Of a stretch of DNA of 64,000 nucleotides, positions 48,808-60,370 are shown one piece after another; position 1 is the first letter of the stretch, and the number at the start of each line of letters is the position of its first letter. A program made the position numbers and the translations under genes. Under the pieces are notes generated by a model. That model made no database searches. It was not told where the DNA came from and was given only the letters and a program-made list of their open reading frames with translations. This DNA is from Apostichopus japonicus (taxonomy: Eukaryota > Echinodermata > Holothuroidea > Aspidochirotida > Stichopodidae), in assembly GCF_037975245.1 (NCBI RefSeq), contig NC_092574.1, forward strand, positions 18,693,713 to 18,757,712. The letters run 5' to 3'.

Positions 48808-50012
48808 TATATGTTAATCATTCGTAATTACTGCGTGTTTCTGCATGAATTCTCGAAGTCATGACCGACACTATGTCTTCTGCCAAAAGATATATCTAGA
48901 CCGCTGTCCCTACTATAATTAGGTAGAAAAGGAAATTTCAGAGATAGTGTCCGTCTTTCTGTATTGTTGTATTGCACGTAAAATCGCCAGTAGCAAAATA
49001 GTATTGTTAAGACCCTAGAATATGACCAGCCTACTGTACCAAGTTTCTTTTTCACAAAGCTATTTTACCGTATCTATTTGCTGTACTGCCCAGAGAACGC
49101 CGCGACAACGATTTCCATTGATACTTTTTGTATCGGACAGATCCTCTGGCATGTAAAATACAGTGGGCAATTAGTGGTAGGCAGAAACGGACTCTGAGGT
49201 ATGTACAGTCGCACGCGAGAAAAGCAGTATATTACAAACGACTTGGCCAAGACTAGTACTAAAACAGAATCCATAGACCCCCCACCCCCACCCGTAGTTT
49301 GTGGCTCCCGGCACTAACAGCAAACAGTGTAGTCCGATAAAACATAATCTCTCACAATGAGAACAAAATGAACACAAAGAGAAAACCCATTTTGTCTTAT
49401 CTTTCGATTGTTTAAAATTTAGGCTTATTACAACGCCCCCAATAAAGAGATTCCATTTTCAGACTTTCATCTATAACAATTTCTCCGTGCAGACCTTCGG
49501 TAATCCTACAATTAATGAATGCATCTCTGTTACCTTCCTTCTATATTAAAATATAATTTTAAGTTAATTGCAGCATGTTTCAGAATAATTTATCGGATTA
49601 GATGCGGTCAGTGCAGAAAATCCGGACAATGGTCGTCCAAATGCAATTCCATGCCCGATCCGATTTATCCGTCAATTTTCCCTGGTCGAGTGAAATTTCA
49701 CAACCTTTCTTACTTACGAAATAAGACGCTAGCGATCAACGCTTATTTGGTCAAGTTGTAAAGTTGTAAAGCGCACAAAGGGTCTCATTGTTTTCCATTC
49801 ACAGACAATTGAAAAACTCATTGGTGTATCGGGGAAATATATGACAGGTGATTTCTTAATAAAATAGTATATGAACTACGCATGCGCTATCTTATGTTCG
49901 CTAATATGTTCACAGAGATAGGTACGGTATAAATATATCGTGAACATGGAGGCGTAGTCCTTGGTTATAGTCGTATTTTAACTCTTTTAACGGAAAATAA
50001 TACACAAGCAAC
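48808..50012. other. Upstream of the GRAF-like gene
   Basis: No other gene was recognised. The last few hundred bases probably include the promoter and 5' UTR of the GRAF-like gene. No clear TATA box can be assigned. Confidence 0.35.
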
Positions 50013-50166
50013 ATGGTTCTTCAGCCACTGGAATTTACGGAGTGTTTTCTAGACAGTCCAGAGTTTCGCGACAACCTACATTCCCATGAAGCGGAATTGG
50101 AACGGACTAATAAAGCAATTAAAGAACTCATTCGGAGTGGCAAAGCGTTAGTGGAGGCAGCGAAGA
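50013..50166 (+). CDS. First coding exon of a GRAF/oligophrenin family RhoGAP (partial gene)
   Basis: Encodes 51 residues plus one base of the next codon, then GTAAGT. The text LEFTECFLDSPEFRDNL, HEAELERTNKAIKELIRSGK is the start of the BAR domain of the ARHGAP26/10/42-OPHN1 family: multidomain BAR-PH-RhoGAP proteins (the ARHGAP members add an SH3) that bend membrane and inactivate Rho-family GTPases. Exon end and phase (1) match the position after K51, where the vertebrate genes also break. The ATG at 50013 fits the family N-terminus. No further exon was found up to the window end, so intron 1 is at least 13.8 kb if the gene is intact. Which paralogue it is cannot be told from one exon. Confidence 0.9.
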
Positions 50167-53100
50167 GTAAGTTCTCATATTCATACAGTACAGTTGTATC
50201 AGAGGATACTGCTGTTACTACTGTAGTGACTACTATGCATTATGATCATACCAGTGTGGTCTTTAGAACTTGCAGTGCGTACACCTCTAGTGGCTAGGCT
50301 ACGTAGTTTATCATTGGCACGGCAGTAGTACTAGTGAAATCACGACCACTGACTGTGATAGTTATGACCTTCTGTAGGCAGTCGGTATATAAGTTTTGTC
50401 TCATCAAGCGTAGGCTGATTTATCAGACTGGCATTTCTAACATAAACTTTACACGATCGTTTAATGACTTCTTTTAATTAATTGTTTTCTGCTAGCTGTG
50501 CTGCAGCAGGTTGTTGAATTTCGGCCAATAATAATGTGTAGGCCTAGCTTACCGGCTATATCATTATACAATATGATCATAAGGCTCAGTTTACGCAGCC
50601 CAAGAATGCGATTATATTAATTAATGTACTGCATTAAGAGGATAATGCATGCCCATAGTCAGGGATTTCAAGTTGGGCACCAATTTTTTGAAAGGGCACC
50701 ATACTACTTATGTACTAGTATAGGATATTGGCTAACTTGTGAAGCTCTTGAGTCTTGTACTTGTGCACATAGTGGTGGCATAGATGTGGGAGGAGGGTGT
50801 AGTCAACCCATGAATTTTTCTTGATATTTTGGCTATAGATAAACCCAATGCTGGAAAACTACTCCATTTATTACGTGCAAAAAGTCATTCCAATCTGGAC
50901 ATCTAATCTCGTATAACCTTTAGGATAGTCTAACACTACAGATAATTACATAATCAAATAAGTGTAAGTTCCTTAGATTATTACATTCTAGCAATAACAC
51001 TATATTAAAGATTATTATTGTTGACATATGAGTCTGACTTTAAAGATCGTTTTGTAAGGCATGCTTCTCACTCACACATCCCCGGTTAAACCACAGAATT
51101 TACAGGGTTTTACCTGTGAATTGCCTGCTGTTAATGTAACATGTGAAAACTACTTATTAGTCATACATTACCTCAACAGTGCCAACTTAGTGCAATTTTA
51201 CATATGCACTCTTGTTCAATTATATTTTTTATTTGAAGAACCAAGTCTGGAAATAAAAACTTGTTGATGTAGATGATAGTACTTTGACTAGTTTCAAACT
51301 TCAAGCAAGTGCAGTACAAGCTTTCTTAACAAAATGGCTACTAAAGGCTTTCTTGCGGTCTGCCTAATTAGCGATAGGAGTTCAGATAGAACTAGTTATG
51401 TAAATTAGAGAATTGAAGAATAGTTATTACAGAGCAGATGATTCTCATCAACAGAAGCAATGGAAAGTTGAATGAATATAGCACAGTTTACATTCTTAAG
51501 TGTTTAAATGAAAGACTTAGCTTTTAGTGTTCAGCTGTAAAGTTGATTTCTTGTTGCATTATGGATTTGTTGCACACTTTTTTCTTGTGGAGTCATGCAA
51601 GGTAACAAGACGACTTTAGGTGGGCTATGAGATTAGCCGATAGGAAATATTTGAGATTAATAGGGTTGTAAAATCATCTCATGAATCTAGTGGACAAGCT
51701 CATCTATTAAGACTAGAAGTATTCTTGGCTCTCTGGTACCATAAAAGGCCTCTTCAATTGTATGCGAAGTGAATACTCTGTTTTGATGTACATACCAATG
51801 TGCTACTTTATAAAATTATATTCTTGATTTTCCTCCAAAAAATGTATTTATTGCAACAGCAGTTATTGCTGTTGCAGTCAATTGTACGCAATGGATAAAA
51901 ATGCACGATATTTTGAGTTGCATGAATTGGAATGGTTCGTTGCATCTGTTTTTAAGCCTCCTATGCTCCACCTTGTATACATGTTGAGGGCTGTTCTACC
52001 ATATTCAAGTAACAAATTTGTAAACATCACATATTTACCTTCCAATAAAAGACTACAGTCCCCTTTCCCAAATTCTTGCAAAGAAATTGAAAACCAAAAT
52101 GTTACATTGTACAATGCAAAAGTACAGTAAAAATGTCCGGTCATTGGAAATGAACCCTGAATCCTATTGTCAACAGTGTTGTGTGATGATGAATATGTGG
52201 TTTCAATGTAAGCATTCTTGAATCATTGTTGTACAGTACTTTAAAAGAAAAATGCTTAATGAAGCCAGAAACCAAGCCATGATATCAGTATCTTTATCAC
52301 ATATATGCACAGCATGTATTGTATGCTGAATGTTACTGACAGCTGTAGGCTGTAGAAAATATTTTAATCAGGATAAAATGGTGAAGGGTCTGGTTTGCAT
52401 CTGAATAATAGGGGCGCATCCAGCCAGTTCCAGTTTGTTTGTGGAGATTAATCACCCGCTACTCTCCTAGATCGAAAGTATGCACAATCCTGTTTATTTA
52501 CTTAACAACTTGTTAAGTGCTGCTCTACATTCCATGGGGAACTTAATTGGATTTGAAAACAGGTTTATGGACATAGTTTAAATCTTTTGAAGCAGGGTCA
52601 CTGAACTTTTGGACAATATTGCTGAAGTTGTTCTGCTTCATCTGCTGTACAGTACTGTACCTATTGAAGGGAGAAAAAACATTACCTTTAAATGTGTAAA
52701 AGGGAGAATCAAATTCTGCATAATTTGTAACAAAAAACAATTATTTTCTTGTCTACTAAAAGCAAAGATACAAGAGAGAGAGAGAGAGAGTAAAAATGAG
52801 ACAAGCAGATCGGTCTGTTAGGTAAAAAAAATAGGAACTAACAGAGTCTTCTATGTAAGATGTACAGTATTCAGAACTTTTTAAAGCAATTGTTGGTATT
52901 GTTTTCATTATGTTCTACAGCTTTAATACATGTGTACTGCATGATAAATAATTTTTTAGCAATCGTATTAAATTGTTAGATGTTTACAATTTACTTTGTT
53001 TTAGTATCGATTTTACCTTTCTTATGTTTAAGCCATTATTTTGTATGTTTTATTTTCTTTTGTAAATTTTAAATTTTTCATGTACACACTTGACAAGCAT

Positions 53101-54941
53101 GTACAATATTCATCCTTTCAAGGAGATAATAAAGTTGAAATCAATTCAATCAAATAATAACTCCAAATTCAGTCTGTACATATTTTTGTACAAACCCAAA
53201 ATATTTGATGCTCTCTGTGAAGGAAAGATGGACGGTAGAATTTTATTTCATGGTATAGAAAAAAAGAATTTGGAATTAGATAGATTATCCAAGTTTTGGA
53301 CTTAACACAGAATTGCGGATTAACGCTATTGACTCTACATACAGTTTGTACTTTCCCATAGACCTGAAGTACATAATGCGTACGTTTCAGCTCTGTTCCC
53401 CCTCCCCCCTCCCCCCTCCCCCTTCCCAACCCACTTTCTCCTTCTGTCTTAATCTACTATGCAGAAGTCAATTGTACAGGTTTTTCTATAGGCTTTTTAT
53501 CCAAGAAATTTGTTTTGGATTGATTTTTGTCTGGTTTTCTTCACCAATCTTGAAGCATTGTATAAGTATCCTTTTGATTTTCCATGTTTTTTTCACAAAT
53601 GAAAACTTTCCGCACATTTTAGCCCCTTACTTGCTATATTATCGTACAGGTATCTGTTTCACCATAATCGCCATTCTAGCTTGCGAGTTGGCCTTGCTAC
53701 TGCGCTTGGAGACGTGGGCCTAGTCCCAACATGTTTCCAGTCATATGTACAGTAGTTTAGATCTTATAGAGATAGAAAAGTGCATGTACTGTAGACTGGA
53801 GACAGGTAAGTATCGTTGCTCATAAATCCCCAAACCAGTTAGTTTTGGGGAGTGATTATTAACAATTTATGCAGCCAGAACAAAGTTTTTAGGATTACCT
53901 GCAGTGTGATTACATACTGTATTTGCGGTACAACTTTAGGGATCATACAGAAAGCATTATATTTAGCTACAGTAAGTAGACTATTAAGCCCTTGTTAAAA
54001 ACAGTTTGTCAGGCATAATTGTGTCCATTTTGTTTTCTTCTATGCCATTCATTTTCATAATACTGAGATTGTCCTATTCTGTGAAGCATTGTTATACAAC
54101 AATTGGTACTTAAAATGTTTTGTGTAACTGTAATGTGTTGTATATAGTTTAAAAAGATCACTAGTGAGGTGGAGTATACTGTATATATATATCTCAATGG
54201 CTCAAAGTGTATGTAATCTCTCACCATAAAGGCTCTTCATGCATGAATTGCAAATATTGTACAGTAATATTGTATTTGTTCCTATGTACTGTATCTAATA
54301 CAACACTAAAACAGTACCAACAGTGTACCAAAGTCAAAGTGTGGAGGATGTTAGCTATTCAGTTAGAACTGCTAGTTTATTGTATTAGGTTGTCATTTAT
54401 CTTGCTACTTTCAGTTCTAAAGATTTTGTACAAAGATTACACACATGGTTTGGAGTGTTTCAGACAAATAATATAGCAAGCACAGACTATCATTTCTTTG
54501 TTTGTTTTAAGGCATCAACATATTTGTACATTGTACTGTACTTGTGGTTACTGTATCACATTCATCAGTCGTAATGTACAAAGTTCTTTCATTTAGCAAC
54601 TATGCTCTTTTAAAGTTTAAGGGCTGTGTGTATGAAAGTCTCTGTATACAGTATCTTGTTGAATCTCTAAACCTGACTGCAGATTAAAGGTTGATTTGAA
54701 CACATAAAAACTAGTTTATTTAAATGCCTGCAATGGTAAGTACAAGAATATACTGTACATGCTTTTATGGTGGTGGAACCACGACTACATGGCATTTCAG
54801 TAAACCACGTATCCCAGAACCGCATAACTTTTTAAACATTGACCAGATAAGGAAAATGTGAGTGAGATGAAATTGATCTCAAACTGTTTTATTTATGTAG
54901 ATGTCTGTAGTGTGAAAAGAGTAACGTGCCTTCCAAAAGCC
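50167..54941 (+). other. Probable GRAF-like intron 1, proximal part
   Basis: No BAR-domain exon or other gene was recognised. It contains a possible plus-strand LINE tail at about 53020-53155 (ending AGATAATAAAGTTGAAATC), a short (AG)n tract at about 52773-52790, C-rich TCCCCCC repeats at 53398-53425 and many TACTGTA/TACAGTA motifs. Confidence 0.45.
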
Positions 54942-56202
54942 TTAAAGGAATTGTCTGGTGGAAGATTTTTATACATTGTCCTTGTAGTTATTATTTTTCT
55001 CTTTCTAACCATGTAAAAATTGTCCCCATTCGACGTTTTCTTCTTGTAGAAATCTGGTTTTCAAATTCACCAGTTTCTCACCAAAAGTACCGTTTGTTCG
55101 AACGCTTCAATATGGTGATTGACGTAGTACTTGCAGATAGGCAAAACAGGCGACTTGAAGTTAGCACTCCCAATTCCGCAGTAAATAAACTCACGTGTAA
55201 GCACATTGGATTGCCTCATATATATAACGTACATACTCGCGAACGTATATACTACGATGCTCGGTTGGTGTACTTGTATAGCGTTACACATAGTAGACTC
55301 ACACTCAAACCACAGTTCATTAACTGTTCTTCGAAATCGCTGAAATAAAATTCACGGATCAAATTAACAGTAAAAGGAAACTTGTAAAGTATTCGTTAAA
55401 CCGAAAGATGAAACTTGGCGGAATCGATGTCATCGCAGAACTGTCCGATTGTAAACGTTAGAGTAGCCTATACACGCGAACATTCTTCGCGCTGGAGCTG
55501 GATACCGCGATGTATAAACAACGAAGAGCCTGCTGTTAAAACTTATCTTGTGTTACACAAAGACCACGAAACCACCGATCTACTACATATATGGCGGCTT
55601 AAGGAGTTTTTTAAATCATATATAATTTATAAGAAATTTCACCGGAAATTATTGAAGAAATTGATCGAATCGTTGTCAGAGCAGAATGTAGCACTGAGAA
55701 GCTTAGGCTTCGCAGAACTGTCCGATTGTCAACGTTTGAGTATAGCCTACATGAGAACATTTTTCGCGTTGGAGCTGGATAGCGCGATGTATAGGCTGAA
55801 CAACTCAGAGTCTGCTGTTAAAATTTACCTTGTGTTACACAAAGACCACGGAACCACCGATCAAGTACATGGCGGCTTAAGGAGCTTTTGAAAACATATC
55901 TAATTTTTAAGAAATTTCACCGGAAATTAAGGAAGAAATTTATCTGTATACAAACGCTGTTTTTGTTGTGATTACCGTATAGGTACTGTGCGGAGGGTGG
56001 GTTATGACGCAATCTGCTATGGCAGAGCTGACGTCACGTGTTGTACTGTTCAAATCATATTTGAAATGTCTATCCATAACGATTAAAAAATCGTTTCTCT
56101 GTCAAACGCAACATTAGCGTTCTCATACTTTGACAACATGTTTGGAAAATTATTTACTATTTTTTAAGGTAACTTCTTTGGGCCACCAGACAATCCTTTT
56201 AA
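54942..56202. mobile_element. TTAA-flanked inverted-repeat element containing a 277-bp tandem duplication
   Basis: The left side reads TTAA-AGGAATTGTCTGGTGG; the right side, read inward, TTAA-AAGGATTGTCTGGTGG. TTAA target sites are used by piggyBac and Kolobok elements, but no transposase is seen. The interior is GC-richer than its surroundings. A block beginning TCGCAGAACTGTCCGATTGT repeats at 55433 and 55710, giving the 55415-55891 frame two similar halves. Flanking DNA on both sides (about 54815-54905 and 56225-56315) shares a GACCAGAT(A/T)AGG...GAGATGAAA phrase. Confidence 0.55.
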
Positions 56203-56224
56203 ATATTCTCAAGTAAACACCATC

Positions 56225-56655
56225 CCACAACCACAGAAGCTTGACCAGATTAGGGAAATATGGGTGAGATGAAACATAAACTATTGTATTTAGATATATA
56301 TGTAGTGCAAATCTATAGGCTCTCCTTTATAAAGGAGTTCTTGCATCCCCATGAACCATCTAGACATTTCTGTAGTTCAAACAAATATTTTTTGGTCATT
56401 CCGAATATCCCACTGGATCCTACGGCGATCGTTCTCTGCAAATTCAGTCCTGTTCATTGGAACTCGCTCCGTATATCTATTAGAAATTCAACTTCTTTTG
56501 TAAACTTTAAGTCCAAATTAAAGATGTTTCTTTTTAATCAGATCTTTTCTTAACATGAAGTAGTGTAATTGTAACTTTGTGTATTAAATCGCTTTAGATC
56601 ATTGCTCTGCCAGAGTTGTATGTAGCACTATGTAAATGTATTATTATTATAAAGA
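56225..56655 (+). mobile_element. LINE 3' fragment, plus strand
   Basis: The frame to 56553 ends with FSPVHWNSLRISIRNSTSFV NFKSKLKMFLFNQ, the typical C-terminus of CR1/L2/Jockey-type reverse transcriptases (W-N-S-L ... F-K-x-x-L-K). Just upstream LLYLDIYVVQIYRL fits the preceding conserved helix. The tail ends in an ATTATTATTAT tract at about 56640. It is strongly 5' truncated. Confidence 0.75.
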
Positions 56656-56734
56656 AGTAATATGCTTTGATATGTCTGAAACCATTATTATATAACCTTC
56701 CAAAACCCATTTGTTTCAAGTTATGAAGAGCATT

Positions 56735-56960
56735 GTGGTAAGTGGTTAAGTCAGTGGACCTGTGATCTAAGGTTTGCAGGTTCGAGTCCTGGCCAGATCA
56801 TTATGTTGTGTCCTTGGGCAAGGTACTTTATCTCCATTGCCTCTCCACCCAGGTGTATAAATGGGGACCAGTGAGATAAATTGTCATTTGAACACTGTAA
56901 ATAGTTGCTGCCACATGGAGGGATTGTCTCTATATGTACAGTATATATGCAGAATCTTGT
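56735..56960 (+). mobile_element. tRNA-derived SINE
   Basis: The head has an A-box-like GTGGTAAGTGGTTAAGT and a perfect B box GGTTCGAGTCC (about 56778). It is followed by TGTGTCCTTGGGCAAGG (about 56808) and CACCCAGGTGTATAAATGGG, a central-domain phrase found in SINEs of several aquatic animals. No closing acceptor stem, so not a working tRNA. Confidence 0.7.
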
Positions 56961-59900
56961 AAGCATGTTGACATTTATAAGAACAGAAAAAAACCCAGAA
57001 CCAGTAATAAATCTGGCCCAATGTAATATGCAACAAACAAGTTTCTGTTCACTTGTATTCTTATTTGAGGGCATTAGAGGTTTAAGTTGCTAAAACTTAA
57101 CTGTCAGTGGTCAGATATCAAAATGAAAATGAGCAGAGATTCAGTGATCAGAGGGCCATGAAATCCTTCCAGTTACTGTGTACAGTACTGTATGGTGCAA
57201 TCACATTGTCATATTCTGATGATATTTCTTTCCTCTAACATGTGTTGAAGTCTTCATAAACTGGCAGGCTGTCAAGTGTCAAGCATTTGTGTAAAGGTCA
57301 TTTACAAGGCATTGTCAAAGCTTGATGGCTTAGGTAGTCTTTAATCCTTTCACAAATTTGAAGGTCAGTAAAGCCTTACTGGGTGGTATTGTTATTCACT
57401 GAACCCAACAAGAGTTATCACAGACTAACAATATGACTGGAAGATTATTATGTTTGTCCATTCAGTTGTTTTCATATTGTTTCCTGACCAGCTGTAATGC
57501 TACATGATATATTCCAAGGTCTGAATTAGCGACCGGTACTACAGATCAGATAATTACCAGACTGAAGTAGGCTAGAAATAAGCAAAGATCTATTTCCAGT
57601 TCTTTACACATCTTGAAAGAAATGATCAAATTATTTAGAGAGTTTATTTAAACTTGCCAATATAGCAATGTGTTTTGGCTAGAACAAGATTCGACCTGTT
57701 CAGTGACCTCAGGATTTCAAATCATTATACCATGCTCTTTCAGCTTAGCATACATTAGGCCCTGTTTACATCAGACCATGAGCATGGTGTGTTGAACCCT
57801 GTGCACGGTGTTAAAATTTGTAATCTACACACAGCTCTGGGTTGACCTGGATCAGTATGAACTTTGAACTTCTGTTGTTTGTTTCGCATGTAATGTGACA
57901 CAATAATAGACCCCCATATTTATAGCGGTGCATCACATAACATGGTTTATGGTTTTGCACCTTCTCTGAGAGAAACCAAGCAAGTTCCTGCTCGATGTTT
58001 GCGAGTGTGTGGCCTCATACCGAGCATGGGATCTAATGTAAACACTAAACATGCTGGTGTTCAAAATCAGTTCAATGTTGAACATGCACGGAGCGCCTGG
58101 TCTGATCTAAAATATAAGCACAGCCTTAGTAGCTATCCCTATACATCTTGACTGTAATTGATATACATATATAAATAGGGAAACTACATGTATTCCAGTC
58201 TGTCTGCATGGAATTGTTTAATTTTGTATTCAGAAAAGGTGTTTGCCACTTTCATACAGGGTACTTAACTAAACTACGTATTCACTTCACTTGTCTATGG
58301 TGAGCAAAATATCTCTCTGTTACAATCTTAACAATTCTTCAAAATACTGCACATAATATTTTCTCATTGTACAGGCATTCTACAGTACATGTGGAGATTA
58401 TTTGTGATTTCATATTAAATGATGTACTTTATTCCAATAAATCGGAGCTAAGTTAAATATGTATATGCAAATTTTTAGTATTATTTAACATAAATTTGTT
58501 ACACTTTTGTTGTTATAAACAAACCCCCACATGAAACTCACAAATTCAAAATTTTGCATTTTTGTCATTTAAAAGGTTGTGAAGGAAAATCATATCTGTT
58601 GTGTTCTCGAATATATCACACGACAAACCATATATATATATATGTCAGTGAGTATCGTTCTGCTCTCAAAGTAATTAGTACATCCATGCGCAGTCGAGAT
58701 CCTGAGCTGCATAAACCTCTGCCACAAATCTGTGATCAATTTCTGCGAGCACACCGTGTTTCACAGTCGAATAAGACTTTATTTAACTAATGCATTACAG
58801 ACTACAACATATTGCTAGATGTCTCCGAGTCATGACCTAATTAAATGCCGAACAGCTATCATGAGCGATACAAATCTGGTTTCAATTGTGGCTTTGGGTA
58901 GATACAAAGTTTATATATTGCCTTTTTCAACAAAATGTGTCCAAGAAAAAACCACCTTATTAAGAGCAATTTAATGGCAGTGGTTTGATAGAATACATTC
59001 AGTGAAAAAAATCTGACTGAGTTGCATGCAGTAGAAATATGTAAAAAAATGGAGGAAACAGAAAATTCCTGTGGCATGAACCATACAATATACATGATGT
59101 GGTAATATCCATGTCATTTGGCTTTCATTTTGTATTGAGTTATTATAACTGTTTTGAAAGTGGACACTGTACAGTGAAAGTGGATCATGTACAGTAGGCT
59201 CTTTGCCATATTTAGGCTCTGAAAGTTTTGTGAACTTCAATACTTGTGGCTTTGTTGAATTAGTGCTTAGGTTCATGTGATTGTGAGTTCTAAGGGTACA
59301 TGATTGTTTACAGAACTTTACATGAAAAGAATAAATATTACTCAGTATGAATTTCAATATCAGAGAGGATGCTTACTTTGCAATATTTTAGTCTCAATAG
59401 GACATTTATATATTAGTAATTAATACATAAACTGCTAGTTTGAAAGGCACTTTGTATATATACTTGTACAGATAATGAACTATATTTTGCTGAAAGGAAA
59501 CTGATAGTGGAGCCCTATGTTTAATAATAATCTGCTTGCAATAGCTATGAGTTTATCTCTTTTAGGTTTCTGTTTTTGTAGCCTTTGTTGCTGTTTTTAT
59601 ATCCAGTAGGCTGAATGGACAAATATTTTCTTAGTCTTGTTCTTGTACAGTATGTATTTATGTATGAGTGTGTATGTGATGGCTGGTTTGAAAACATGAT
59701 ATCTCAATATTAAAGTTGAATCAATGTCATGATTGGAGGATAGATGCCTCATAATGTGTAGATGTGCCCTATTGTTGCTGGTTACCACCTCATGAATATT
59801 AATGAGTGGGCAGGACTTAACATAAAATTATTAAAATGCCAATATGTCTTACTGTAAGTTCAATTTAGTTCATACTTGGTATGGTGATGTAACTACAAGT

Positions 59901-60050
59901 AAGTACATGTTCTTTCAACAACACCTTTACATCATTATTATTCATGAGTGAGTGGGGCTTAATGGTAAATGGTCAGAAACAGCTTTTAAGCATGATATCT
60001 CAACAAACACAAGCTGAATCAACATCATAGTGATTAGATGTGCCCTATTG
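56961..60050 (+). other. Probable GRAF-like intron 1, middle part
   Basis: No exon recognised. A diverged tandem pair with a period of about 297 bp (GATATCTCAA...GATGTGCCCTATTGTT at about 59698 and 59993) shares the AACAATAGGG phrase with the 146-bp monomer family. Confidence 0.4.
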
Positions 60051-60055
60051 TTTTT

Positions 60056-60370
60056 AATAATAATAATAATAATATTAATAATAATAATAAAATAAGAATT
60101 TGTAAAGCGCTTTTATCCAGTTAAAAAACTGCTCAGAAGCGCTGCAGGAGCAAAGTACCCAAAATGGACACAACAGTTATTAAACAAATGGATACCCATT
60201 CATGAATAAGAATGTCTTGAGTTCTTTCTGGAAAGTTGACACATGCTGGATTGTTTTCAAATGTAAGGGGAGACTGTTCCAGAGCTGTGGAGCTGATCTA
60301 GCAAAGCAACGTTCCCCATAGGTGGAAGTACGAACAGTAGGAACAGATAGCATATGTTTTAGTTACCATC
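60056..60370 (-). mobile_element. LINE 3' fragment, minus strand, with (TTATTA)n tail
   Basis: From about 60362 the minus strand encodes RTSTYGERCFARSAPQLWNS then LPLHLKTIQHVSTFQKELKT and FLF, a reverse transcriptase C-terminus (APxLWNSLP motif), stopping near 60180. The 3' UTR contains AAAGCGCTTTACAAATTCTT and ends in an ATT-repeat tail at 60056-60090. It is a different family from the 56.2-kb copy, judging by tail and sequence. Confidence 0.8.

Noticed and set aside
56740-56800. Functional tRNA gene (B box GGTTCGAGTCC)
   Set aside because: No closing acceptor stem, and it continues into a known SINE-type central phrase.
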